A stretch of 64,000 nt of DNA from Pedobacter nutrimenti. Lineage in GTDB: Bacteria > Bacteroidota > Bacteroidia > Sphingobacteriales > Sphingobacteriaceae. A model generated the notes under the pieces. That model was not told the DNA's origin, searched no databases, and saw nothing but the letters and a program-made list of their open reading frames with translations. How positions within the stretch are numbered: the first letter of the stretch is position 1; every line of letters begins with the position of its first letter. A program made the translations under genes and the position numbers. Shown here piece after piece: positions 35,280-43,415 of this stretch. The stretch covers positions 278,889 through 342,888 of the forward strand of contig NZ_QKLU01000005.1 in the NCBI RefSeq assembly GCF_003208655.1. Direction: 5' to 3'.

Positions 35280-36416
35280 CTATGTAGTCAGTTCGAACTG
35301 GCTCTCTCTGATTTCCTGCAGCAACTGGTCAATCTGGTTTTTGCCTATATTTGGCATACAGATGATATGAGAAGAACCCGATTCTGCTGCCAGCTGCCAT
35401 TTTTTTCGGATGGCAGCAGCAGGTTCAGGAAAGTTCACTGTAATTGAATTGGGGTTTCTCCAGGCTGGTATTCCCATTTCATGTAATTTTTCTTCTGCAT
35501 AACGGGCAGTGTCCAGGCAATGTAAGGCCCTTTGTTTTAAGCCTTCCATACCAAGCTTTTTGATGGTATACCAAAGAAATAAAGGACTGTGCCCATTTCT
35601 GGAACCGGAAATGGTGGTGTCCATACTGCCTATGTAAGCCACTGAACGGGCAATTCTGTCGCGGTTAGATTTTTTAACCACGACAACCCCGCAAGGCATA
35701 GGAGTTCCCATAAATTTATGACCGCTAATGGCAATACTGTCTGCGCCATCGGCGAAATCAAAAGCAGGACGGGGTTCCAAAAAAGCACTGTAGCTTCCTG
35801 AAAGAGCACCGTCTGCATGAATGTAATAATGTTTAATGGCCAGTTTTTTAAGAATAGCTTTAATCCTTCCAATATCATCCCTTGCTTCGGTCATGGTGGT
35901 GCCTATGTTTGCCATAATAATTACTGGCAGCTGACGGTTCATTCGAATGGTATTTTCAAGGTCTTCATAATCCATTTCTCCGTTGGTCTGGGTACTGATG
36001 GTGATGTTTTCCATATTCAGCAAATGAAGATTTTTCTGTACGCTGTAATGGGTGGCTTCGGAATAGTAAACCATTCCTTTTGGATGGAGTTCTCTGGCCA
36101 GATAGAGGCCATATAAATTGCCCTCAGAGCCCCCATTGGTTACATATCCCCACCAGTTGTCTTTTTCTGCCCTGAACAGTTCAGCAAAAAATTCCACAAC
36201 CTCTTTTTCGAGCGCTCTGGAACCCACGGCATAGGTGGATGGCACAAATGGATCGCCAAGGTTGTTCATCGGGTATTTCAGAAAGGGCAATAAACTGGTG
36301 TAGTCAAAATCTTTGGAGACCGGATAACCCATAAATAACTCCGTATTGTGTTTAACTTCTTCCAGCAAGACTGCTAACCGCTGATTTTCATCTTCAGATA
36401 GAGAATATGATTTCAT
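35280..36416 (-). CDS. PLP-dependent histidine decarboxylase-like enzyme
   Basis: A 378-residue group-II PLP decarboxylase. The PLP lysine lies in ISGHKFMGTPMPCG. Other motifs are YVTNGGSEGNLYGLY near the N-terminus, YYSEATHYSVQKNLHLL and YIHADGALSGSY. The closest familiar family is bacterial histidine decarboxylase, which makes histamine; activity toward another amino acid is possible. It stands alone, convergent with the TonB-domain gene. Confidence 0.85.
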   Translation of the reverse strand: MKSYSLSEDENQRLAVLLEEVKHNTELFMGYPVSKDFDYTSLLPFLKYPMNNLGDPFVPSTYAVGSRALEKEVVEFFAELFRAEKDNWWGYVTNGGSEGNLYGLYLARELHPKGMVYYSEATHYSVQKNLHLLNMENITISTQTNGEMDYEDLENTIRMNRQLPVIIMANIGTTMTEARDDIGRIKAILKKLAIKHYYIHADGALSGSYSAFLEPRPAFDFADGADSIAISGHKFMGTPMPCGVVVVKKSNRDRIARSVAYIGSMDTTISGSRNGHSPLFLWYTIKKLGMEGLKQRALHCLDTARYAEEKLHEMGIPAWRNPNSITVNFPEPAAAIRKKWQLAAESGSSHIICMPNIGKNQIDQLLQEIRESQFELTT

Positions 36417-36569
36417 TTTACGTAAATTTAATCCTCAAAGCTAGTTAAATCAGAATGATATATTGTTTTTGCTTTTAAAATAAGTATATTATTTTTTATA
36501 TTTATTTTATTCGAAATATTTATTTGTTTTTAGCGCTAAAATCCAGGTAGGTAAAGAAGAAAATTTGTT

Positions 36570-36577
36570 TATTTTTG
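36570..36577 (+). promoter_or_regulatory. Candidate -7 box for FecR
   Basis: TATTTTTG, 21 bp before the GTG at 36599. No -33 TTTG at normal spacing. Confidence 0.45.
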
Positions 36578-36598
36578 GACAAATAAAAAAAATCAGAA

Positions 36599-37660
36599 GT
36601 GCAGGAAGAGTTTAATGAAGAAAACCCGGGGGCACCGCTACCCCCTTTTTACAAGCGCTGGTCTTTCAGGTATCTGCTGATTGCCTGTCTGGCCCTGCTG
36701 GCTACAGCCATCGGTGCGGCTTTTTATAAAAACCACCCTGATCTTGATAACATATCCTATACTGCAGATACAGATTTTAAAGCTGGCGGGCCCAAAGCGA
36801 CACTCATTCTTGGCAATGGGTTTAAAATTTCTTTAACAGCCCAATCCAGGGGAGAAATTGATGTACAACAGGGTGTCCGGATCCGTCAAATCAATGGAGA
36901 ATTGATCTATGAGCTGAATAGGGGTTTATCTGATGCCGATACTTCCCGGCAGGTTACAGAAACTTCTGCTGTAGCCGATAATGAAATTTTTACCCCAAGG
37001 GGAGGGACCTATAAACTGGTTCTTGCAGATGGAACAAAAGTATGGCTTAATGCGGCTTCCAGTTTGCGTTATCCCGCGAAATTTTCGGATACGGCCAGAA
37101 TTGTAGAGCTTAAGGGAGAAGCTTATTTTGAAATTGCAAAAACAGGCCATAGCCCCTTTAAAGTGAAAGTGGCTAAACAGATTATTGAAGCAGAAAATGC
37201 AAATTTTAACATCAGCACTTATGCGGATGACCATTTTTCCAGCATTACCCTGGTCAGTGGCCAGGCACGGTTGATGTCTCCTGAAAAATTAGAAGAATTT
37301 AGGGCGCAGGGACTTGAAAAACGTATTGTTCTTGAGCCCGGGGAACAGGCGGTCCTGGATCAGAAAGGTTTGAAGCTGGAAAAAGTTCATCCAGAAGAAG
37401 CGGTCAGCTGGAAAAACGGATATTTTCAATTTAATAACGCTTCCCTTAAAAATGTTATGCGACAGATGTCAAGGTGGTATGACGCAGATGTAATTTATGA
37501 AGGTGAGGTGCCGGACCTGAAATTCAGTGGGGAAGTGAGAAGAGAGGCCAGTGCATCTACATTTTTAGAAATGATGGCTTATTTGAAACTGAGGTTTAAG
37601 ATCAGAAAAATGGAGGATGGACGAAGAGAGGTGGTGGTCAGACCGGCAAAAAGTAAATGA
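36599..37660 (+). CDS. FecR-like protein with truncated cytoplasmic part
   Basis: A 353-residue FecR-family protein. The start is GTG at 36599; an in-frame TAA sits 12 bp before it and no ATG is available. Residues 1-25 are cytoplasmic, 26-43 a membrane helix, then a periplasmic FecR domain (about 120-245, with FTPRGGTYKLVLADGTKVWL and AYFEIAKTGHSPFKVKV) and a secretin/STN-like DUF4974 part (about 275-350). Normal family members have about 80 cytoplasmic residues that hold an ECF sigma factor; here that part is nearly absent. No sigma gene is upstream and no SusC/TonB receptor downstream. Confidence 0.85.
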   Translation: MQEEFNEENPGAPLPPFYKRWSFRYLLIACLALLATAIGAAFYKNHPDLDNISYTADTDFKAGGPKATLILGNGFKISLTAQSRGEIDVQQGVRIRQINGELIYELNRGLSDADTSRQVTETSAVADNEIFTPRGGTYKLVLADGTKVWLNAASSLRYPAKFSDTARIVELKGEAYFEIAKTGHSPFKVKVAKQIIEAENANFNISTYADDHFSSITLVSGQARLMSPEKLEEFRAQGLEKRIVLEPGEQAVLDQKGLKLEKVHPEEAVSWKNGYFQFNNASLKNVMRQMSRWYDADVIYEGEVPDLKFSGEVRREASASTFLEMMAYLKLRFKIRKMEDGRREVVVRPAKSK

Positions 37661-37668
37661 CCTGGTGA

Positions 37669-38013
37669 TCAGGCCTTTTTGTTTTTCACAATTTTATTTT
37701 CCTGATGGAAGTTTAAAGCCAAGGTTATCCAGTACTGAAGGTCATGACTGGTTTTAACTTCTATGGTATCTACATAGACAAAATCTTTCATCACCTTTCC
37801 TCTGCTGATCATTTGCCTGCAACTGTCGTTCTGTAGTTCAAGCTCAGCCTGACTTTTTCCTATTCTGCACAACAGATCGTTTTCGCGGATGCAGACCAGC
37901 ATTTTTTCCTCAAGCATAAAACAAAGTCCGCCAAACATTCTTTTTTCTTCACAATCTCTCAGTTCGAATAATGCTTCCCGGATGCGGTTTGCAAATAATT
38001 CATCGTAGGCCAT
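37669..38013 (-). CDS. TfoX/Sxy N-terminal domain protein
   Basis: A 114-residue protein with the TfoX_N domain across nearly its whole length (KRMFGGLCFMLEEKMLVCIR, then DFVYVDTIEV), ending in a Lys-rich tail. In gamma-proteobacteria TfoX regulates competence, but short single-domain homologues like this are often of unknown role. It is convergent with FecR (8 bp between stops). Confidence 0.85.
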   Translation of the reverse strand: MAYDELFANRIREALFELRDCEEKRMFGGLCFMLEEKMLVCIRENDLLCRIGKSQAELELQNDSCRQMISRGKVMKDFVYVDTIEVKTSHDLQYWITLALNFHQENKIVKNKKA

Positions 38014-38081
38014 ATTTTTTACGTCTAAGGATAAAGGTCATCAAATGAGGCTGGTTAGATCCATGTATTTTACCAAAAAGG

Positions 38082-38115
38082 AAACAGGGATGAACGTTGG
38101 GCGTCATCCCTGTTT
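38082..38115. terminator. Perfect 12-bp stem-loop
   Basis: AAACAGGGATGA pairs with TCATCCCTGTTT around a 10-base loop. On the minus strand it is followed by a pyrimidine run (TTTCCTTTTT), so it could end a minus-strand RNA coming from about 38.2 kb. On the plus strand no T run follows. Confidence 0.5.
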
Positions 38116-38378
38116 AAAGATGGTTAATCCACCACAGATCAACCTAAACCAAACAAACTGCAACTATAACGCAGCACATTGCAAAAAAGTTTGCGATAAT
38201 TTAAAATAATTTTTAATTAATTGATTTTCAAATAATTATTTTTTGGTGAAAGCCATTTTTATTTTATAGAAGGCCACTTCAATGCTTAGAACAGTAGAAA
38301 AGAGGCAATCTATACCCAGCGGAATAATGCTTTTATCAGGTATGTGGAATGGTTTAAAAATAACAATGTACTTATTGT

Positions 38379-38475
38379 AAAATAACCAGGTGATCATTAG
38401 ATAATAACAATATAAACGACCCTGTTATCACCCTGTTAAGACCCTGTTAGCACCTAGTGACCACCTGGTTATTTT
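38379..38475. repeat. 11-bp-period direct repeats with inverted outer arm
   Basis: Five units begin exactly 11 bp apart at 38419, 38430, 38441, 38452 and 38463. The first three read ACCCTGTTA plus two variable bases, the fourth is degenerate (ACCTAGTGACC) and the fifth is ACCTGGTTATT. The outer segment 38458-38475 is the inverted repeat of 38379-38396 with one mismatch in 18. An 11-bp phase equals one helix turn and is the spacing used by OmpR/PhoB-type regulators. Confidence 0.7.
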
Positions 38476-38535
38476 AAAAAAGAAATTAACCTGTTTAGTG
38501 CTTTGTTTACCGGAGGTATTTTATGGATAGGACAT

Positions 38536-38564
38536 AAAAAAAGCATCCCTAGGGATGCTTTTTT
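38536..38564. terminator. Terminator after the basic secreted protein
   Basis: A6-AGCATCCCTAGGGATGCT-T6, a perfect palindrome 10 bp past the stop of the minus-strand gene at 38574. Confidence 0.85.
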
Positions 38565-38573
38565 GTTTACAGC

Positions 38574-39071
38574 TTAATCACGGTCCCGACCGCGGCCCCA
38601 GCCGCGTCCATTGTCATGGCCCCTGTCGTGTCTTTCCTGTTTTTCCCAACGACGTTGTTCCTTTTCGTATCTTTTATATTCGTGTTTGTCATAATCCCGG
38701 TAAACCACCCGTTGAGGTCTGTTGTATACATAATTTGTTGCATAGCGGGTTCTGTAAACATCATGTCTTAAATAAGGACGGTCACCGTTGATTACAATTT
38801 TCCGGCCCCCATATAGGTCGTATCCTCTGTACATGGAAGGGAGGGAGCGTGCATGGATCCACCTGCTTCCGCTTAGGTAAATAAACTGGCGGGTGGGTAC
38901 ATAATAATAGCTTTGTACTTCCGGTAAATAGTAATAATCCACGTGATTGTAACCCCTTGGTCCCCAGTCCGGCTGTGAACCGATATTGATACTCAGGCTA
39001 ACCTGTGCCTTGGCTGGGACTGCAGCTACTGCAGCAAAACCAAGCAATGCGAATACGATTAATTTTTTCAT
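38574..39071 (-). CDS. Basic Tyr/Arg-rich secreted protein
   Basis: A 165-residue protein not recognised by family. I start at the ATG at 39071 so that the signal peptide (MKKLIVFALLGFAAVAAVPAKA) is at the true N-terminus; a possible ATG 39 bp upstream adds polar residues. The mature part is rich in Tyr (for example DYYYLPEVQSYYYVP) and Arg, and ends in a strongly basic Gly/Arg/His/Asp tail. This suggests an envelope or surface protein, perhaps binding polyanions. It is divergent from gatB. Confidence 0.6.
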   Translation of the reverse strand: MKKLIVFALLGFAAVAAVPAKAQVSLSINIGSQPDWGPRGYNHVDYYYLPEVQSYYYVPTRQFIYLSGSRWIHARSLPSMYRGYDLYGGRKIVINGDRPYLRHDVYRTRYATNYVYNRPQRVVYRDYDKHEYKRYEKEQRRWEKQERHDRGHDNGRGWGRGRDRD

Positions 39072-39190
39072 AACCTTGTTTATTATTTGTGTGTATATAA
39101 AGAGATTCAAAGTTTATGCCAAGAATGTTAATCAGAAGATCAGCTTAGTGTAACTATTTTATATAAGTCGGCTCATACCACTATTTTGGT

Positions 39191-39198
39191 TATATTTG
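39191..39198 (+). promoter_or_regulatory. Candidate -7 box for gatB
   Basis: TATATTTG, 64 bp before the gatB ATG at 39263. Confidence 0.45.
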
Positions 39199-39262
39199 CT
39201 GGTATAGATTTAAATTTCATCATGAGCTATAAATGATGTTGTATAATAAATTGATGCGATAA

Positions 39263-40726
39263 ATGAGTACGATCAATGCAGTTTCCCCTTCAGAATATGA
39301 ACTGGTATCAGGTTTAGAGATCCACGTACAGCTTAACACAAAGACCAAAATCTTTTCATCAGACAGTGCTGCTTTTGGAGCAGCACCCAATCATCATATT
39401 TCTGCAGTTTCCCTGGCTTTGCCGGGTGCATTGCCAAAACTCAATAAACAAGTTGTGGAGAAAGCCGTCAGAATGGGGCTTGCTTTAAACTGCCGGATCA
39501 ATCAGGTGAACTATTTTGACCGTAAAAATTATTTTTATGCGGACCTGCCCAAAGGTTATCAGATTACGCAGGACAACCAGCCCATTTGCCGGGAAGGTTT
39601 TGTGGAACTGACCCTGGGCGATGGCAGTCTGAAACGGATTGGCATTAACCGGATCCACCTGGAGGAAGATGCAGGGAAAAGCCTGCATGACCAGCATGAT
39701 GATTATTCTTTTGTTGACCTGAACCGCGCCGGAGTTCCTTTGATTGAAATTGTAACTGAACCCGATATACGCAGTGCTGAAGAGGCCGCTGCTTTGCTTA
39801 CAGAAATCAGAAAACTGGTCAGGCATCTCGGTGTAAGTGATGGAAATATGGAAGAGGGAAGTCTTCGTTGTGATGCAAATATCTCTATCCGCCGCAAAGG
39901 GCAGCAGCAATTTGGGACCAGATGTGAAGTGAAAAACCTCAATTCCATCAGAAACGTACGCCGGGCAATGGAATTTGAATTTAAACGCCAGCTGGAACTG
40001 GTTGAAAAGGGCGGGGAAATTGTACAAAGCACTTTGAATTTTGATGCGGAAAAGGGGAGTACTTCACCCATGCGCAGTAAAGAAGAAGCAAACGATTACC
40101 GTTATTTTCCGGACCCCGATCTGGCGCCAATTGTCATTTCAGATCAGTGGTTAAAAGAACTACAGTTGTCCATGCCCGCTTTACCAGCCCAGATCAGTAA
40201 AAATCTGATGGCCGAATATGGAATTAACGCATCCGAGGCTGCAGTATTTGCTGAAGACACTGAACTGCTTGCTTATTTTAATCAGGCCTCAGGTCTGACC
40301 AGACAAAAGAAAAGCCTGATCAACTGGTTGATTGGACCGGTCAGGTCTTTGCTGAACGAAAAAGGAATCGAAATCGGTGCTTATAAACTAACGCCCCCGC
40401 AACTGGCCGCGGTGATCAATTTAACGGATGATAAAAAAATCAGTCAGCAGGTTGCCCTGCAGCAGTTGTTGCCTTTACTCGAAGAAAAAGAAGGTGCAGA
40501 TGTGCTGGAATTGGCAAAAGCATTTAATTTACTGATTGAAGATAATGAAGATGAACTGGGGCTTTTTGTAGATCAGGTACTTCAAAAATATGAAGCTCAG
40601 GTAACAGCTTACCGGAATGGAAAAAAAGGTGTGTTGGGTTTGTTTGTAGGGGAGGTGATGAAAATGGCCAAAGGAAAAGCAGATCCGCAAAAAGTAAATA
40701 CGCTTGTTTTGGAAAAATTAAGTTAA
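39263..40726 (+). CDS. gatB: Asp/Glu-tRNA amidotransferase subunit B
   Basis: A 487-residue subunit of GatCAB, binding and kinasing the mischarged tRNA before amide transfer. It contains LVSGLEIHVQLNTKTKIFSS, YFYADLPKGYQITQ, the RAGVPLIEIVTEPD motif, TRCEVKNLNS and the C-terminal YqeY-like helical part. gatC lies far away at 11.4 kb. It runs into the TlpA-like gene 18 bp downstream. Confidence 0.97.
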   Translation: MSTINAVSPSEYELVSGLEIHVQLNTKTKIFSSDSAAFGAAPNHHISAVSLALPGALPKLNKQVVEKAVRMGLALNCRINQVNYFDRKNYFYADLPKGYQITQDNQPICREGFVELTLGDGSLKRIGINRIHLEEDAGKSLHDQHDDYSFVDLNRAGVPLIEIVTEPDIRSAEEAAALLTEIRKLVRHLGVSDGNMEEGSLRCDANISIRRKGQQQFGTRCEVKNLNSIRNVRRAMEFEFKRQLELVEKGGEIVQSTLNFDAEKGSTSPMRSKEEANDYRYFPDPDLAPIVISDQWLKELQLSMPALPAQISKNLMAEYGINASEAAVFAEDTELLAYFNQASGLTRQKKSLINWLIGPVRSLLNEKGIEIGAYKLTPPQLAAVINLTDDKKISQQVALQQLLPLLEEKEGADVLELAKAFNLLIEDNEDELGLFVDQVLQKYEAQVTAYRNGKKGVLGLFVGEVMKMAKGKADPQKVNTLVLEKLS

Positions 40727-40744
40727 ACATAAATGTACCATCAT

Positions 40745-41857
40745 ATGATTAAGAAATTAGGTTATGTATTGCTGGCCGGTATGGCTTTTACAGCATGTAA
40801 GGACAGTAGTAAATTTGTAATCAACGGAACCATTAAAAATGGTGCTGCGCAGAGCAAAGTCTATCTTTTTGGTTTGGATAAAGCAAATCCTGTGGCTTTG
40901 GATTCTACTGTACTGTCCGATAAAGGGGCTTTTAAATTTAATCATGCCAGTCCTGAGGTGAATTTTTACAAAATTACTGCAGGAAACAATGAGTATATGA
41001 TTATTGCCAAAAATGGTGATGACATTAAACTGGATGCAGATCTTGGGGACAAAACCATGCACTATAGCATTTCCGGTGCAGAAGAAGCCGACAAGCTGGA
41101 AGGACTGAATGCCATTAAAAATAAGTATATGTCCAGGATTGCAGCGGTTCAAAAGAAATTTGACGATATGGTTTCCAAGGAGCCTGCAAAAAGAGAAGCC
41201 ATTATGGAAAGCTTAAGGCCGGAATATATGAAAGAAGTAGAAGAGCTCAACCAGGAAATTCTGAAATTTGCCCAGGCCAATACCAGTTCACTGGCTGGAT
41301 TTTATGCAATTAATTTGTTAAGCCCACCTTCTGAATATGAAAAAGAACTGGTGGCCTTTGCGGATCAGATTAAAGGAAATTTTAAAAATACACCTGCTGT
41401 ACAGGACTTTTTGAGCCGTATGGCAAAATTGAAATCGGTACAGGTAGGGCAACCGGCACCCGCTTTTACCATGAACAGTATTGATGGAAAAAAAATAAGC
41501 CTTGCCGATTTTAAAGGAAAATATGTGCTGCTTGATTTTTGGGCGTCCTGGTGCCGGCCCTGCAGATTGGAAAATCCAAATGTAGTGAAGGCTTATAATA
41601 CCTATAAGGACAAGAACTTTACCATTTTGGGAATTTCCCTGGATAAGGACCCTGTAGCTTGGAAACAAGCGGTAGCAGCCGATCACCTGACCTGGAACCA
41701 TGGCAGTGAATTACAGGATTTTGAAGGCCCGACAGTAAGGAATTATCAGATTGAGGCTATTCCAAGTTCTTTCCTGGTGGATCCTAAGGGAAATATCATT
41801 GCCAAAAACCTGCGAGGCAAGGAATTGGAAGATTTCTTAAATAAAACTTTACGCTAA
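40745..41857 (+). CDS. TlpA-like thiol-disulfide reductase lipoprotein (DUF4369)
   Basis: A 370-residue lipoprotein. I start at 40745, giving a lipobox at FTAC (Cys18). An N-terminal DUF4369 beta domain spans about 20-110 (VYLFGLDKANPVALDS), and a thioredoxin-fold domain about 230-370 holds the WCRPC redox centre. Such proteins reduce disulfides in the periplasm, often in cytochrome c maturation. It follows gatB closely; the pairing is common in Bacteroidota. Confidence 0.9.
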   Translation: MIKKLGYVLLAGMAFTACKDSSKFVINGTIKNGAAQSKVYLFGLDKANPVALDSTVLSDKGAFKFNHASPEVNFYKITAGNNEYMIIAKNGDDIKLDADLGDKTMHYSISGAEEADKLEGLNAIKNKYMSRIAAVQKKFDDMVSKEPAKREAIMESLRPEYMKEVEELNQEILKFAQANTSSLAGFYAINLLSPPSEYEKELVAFADQIKGNFKNTPAVQDFLSRMAKLKSVQVGQPAPAFTMNSIDGKKISLADFKGKYVLLDFWASWCRPCRLENPNVVKAYNTYKDKNFTILGISLDKDPVAWKQAVAADHLTWNHGSELQDFEGPTVRNYQIEAIPSSFLVDPKGNIIAKNLRGKELEDFLNKTLR

Positions 41858-41962
41858 TCCTAAATTCATGTTAAAATAGATGGTCTGCTTAACAATTTGT
41901 TAACTTATGTTTAACTTTATAGTGCATTTGATTAGCTATTTTCGTAACAAATAATTAAAGAT

Positions 41963-42652
41963 ATGAGCACTGCCAAGCAAAAGATACTTATTGTTGATGA
42001 TGAACCAGATATACTCGAATTGGTAGAGTATAACCTTAAAAAAGAGGGCTATCAGGTTTTTATAGCAAGTAACGGACAGGATGGGATCTCGGTTGCGAGA
42101 AAAGTTCATCCTGATCTGATCATTCTGGACATCATGATGCCCAAAATGGATGGTATTGAGGCTTGTCGCCTGATGCGCGCTATACCGGAGTTTAAAAATA
42201 CTTTTATGGTTTTTTTAACTGCCAGAAGTGAAGAATATTCCGAAATAGCAGGTTTTAATGTAGGTGCAGATGATTACATCGCAAAACCAATTAAACCAAG
42301 GGCCCTGGTGAGCAGGATCAATGCAATTTTGAGAAGAAATGTAAGCAGTGATGAAGTTTCTGAAAACAAAGTAGAAATAGGCGATCTGGTGATCGACAGG
42401 GAAGCTTATCTGGTGTACCAGGGTGGCGAAAAAGTTGTTTTGGCGAAAAAAGAATTTGAATTGCTGTACCTGTTGGCCTCCAAACCGGGTAAAGTATATA
42501 CCAGGGAGTCCATCCTTAAAAACATCTGGGAAGATTCTGTGGTGGTGACCAACCGCACTATTGATGTACACATCCGCAAACTGAGGGAAAAACTGGGTGA
42601 GAATTATGTCTCTACTGTGAAGGGAGTAGGCTATAAATTCGAACTTTCTTAG
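41963..42652 (+). CDS. OmpR/PhoB-type response regulator
   Basis: A 229-residue response regulator. The receiver domain (1-120) has the acidic pocket in LIVDDEPDI, phospho-Asp in DLIILDIMMPKMDG and the Lys in IAKPIKPR. The C-terminal winged helix (135-229) includes KEFELLYLLASKPGKVYTRE and TIDVHIRKLREKLG. No sensor kinase lies next to it, so the partner is elsewhere. Proteins of this class bind direct repeats spaced one helix turn apart. Confidence 0.9.
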   Translation: MSTAKQKILIVDDEPDILELVEYNLKKEGYQVFIASNGQDGISVARKVHPDLIILDIMMPKMDGIEACRLMRAIPEFKNTFMVFLTARSEEYSEIAGFNVGADDYIAKPIKPRALVSRINAILRRNVSSDEVSENKVEIGDLVIDREAYLVYQGGEKVVLAKKEFELLYLLASKPGKVYTRESILKNIWEDSVVVTNRTIDVHIRKLREKLGENYVSTVKGVGYKFELS

Positions 42653-42660
42653 TACTTTTG
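42653..42660 (+). promoter_or_regulatory. Candidate -7 box for the RluA-type gene
   Basis: TACTTTTG starts at the base after the response regulator stop. A TTG at 42658 lies inside it and so is unlikely to be the start codon; the TTG at 42682 is 21 bp downstream. Confidence 0.5.
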
Positions 42661-42681
42661 TGCTCAAGAAACCCATTATCA

Positions 42682-43404
42682 TTGAAATATCCTTCTTTTA
42701 AAGATCTTATACTATTTGAAAACGATGATTTTATCGTTGTAAATAAACCTCCGTTTGTTGCATCTCTGGATGAACGCGGAGGTTCAGGTGAAGTAAATAT
42801 TCTTCGTTTGGCCAAACAATACGCAGGTGATGCCCAGGTTTGTCACCGCCTGGATAAAGAAACCAGCGGCGCAATTATTATCGCTAAAAATCCGGAAGCC
42901 TATCGGCATGCCTCAATGCAGTTTGAACGCAGAAAAGTCAGTAAAACTTATCATGCCCTTGTAGATGGTCAGTTTGTGTTTAATGACCTGCTGGTGGATT
43001 TACCAATTCTAAATGACGGCAATAAAAATGTAACCATAGACCGTCAGGAAGGCAAGCGTGCGGAAACCTATTTTAATTCTATTAAATACTACAAGCATTA
43101 TACCCTGGTGGAGTGTAAGCCCATTACAGGAAGAATGCACCAGATCCGGATCCACCTGGCCACACAGCGTGCCTCTATTTCCGGTGACATCATGTACCGT
43201 GGAAAACCGGTGTTTTTGTCGAGCCTAAAAAAAGGCTACCGGTTGGCAAAAGATGAAGAAGAACAACCGGTTATGAAACGTTTTGCCCTGCATGCCAGGC
43301 ACCTTGTTTTTAAAGGACTCGATGAGCAGGATATTGTAATTGAAGCCCCATACCCAAAAGATTTTGCAACGCTACTCAAGTTGTTAGATAAATTTGACAG
43401 TTAA
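42682..43404 (+). CDS. RluA-family pseudouridine synthase
   Basis: A 240-residue enzyme that turns specific uridines in rRNA or tRNA into pseudouridine. The catalytic Asp is in HRLDKETSGAIIIAK, and the RluA signature continues through GRMHQIRIHLATQ. I choose TTG at 42682 because the alternative TTG at 42658 lies in a promoter-like box. No ATG is available in frame before the conserved region. Target RNA is unknown. The ClC gene follows 11 bp later. Confidence 0.88.
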   Translation: MKYPSFKDLILFENDDFIVVNKPPFVASLDERGGSGEVNILRLAKQYAGDAQVCHRLDKETSGAIIIAKNPEAYRHASMQFERRKVSKTYHALVDGQFVFNDLLVDLPILNDGNKNVTIDRQEGKRAETYFNSIKYYKHYTLVECKPITGRMHQIRIHLATQRASISGDIMYRGKPVFLSSLKKGYRLAKDEEEQPVMKRFALHARHLVFKGLDEQDIVIEAPYPKDFATLLKLLDKFDS

Positions 43405-43415
43405 AACCAAAAAAG

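Larger units (their letters stand above)
38014..38573. other. Gene-poor gap with hairpins and an 11-bp repeat array
   Basis: About 560 bp with no convincing open frame on either strand. From the left: the tfoX upstream region, the 38082-38115 stem-loop, a stretch rich in AACC/AAACC words (about 38127-38160), AT-rich sequence, the 11-bp repeat array with its inverted arm (38379-38475), and a terminator at 38536-38564. It may be the relic of a deleted gene downstream of FecR, a regulatory RNA, or a protein-binding locus. Confidence 0.4.

Noticed and set aside
38419..38473. CRISPR-like tandem repeats
   Set aside because: Units are 11 bp with no spacers of 25-40 bp and no cas genes in the window.
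38014..38573. Short open frames in the gap
   Set aside because: All are under about 40 codons, interrupted by stops and without coding-like composition.
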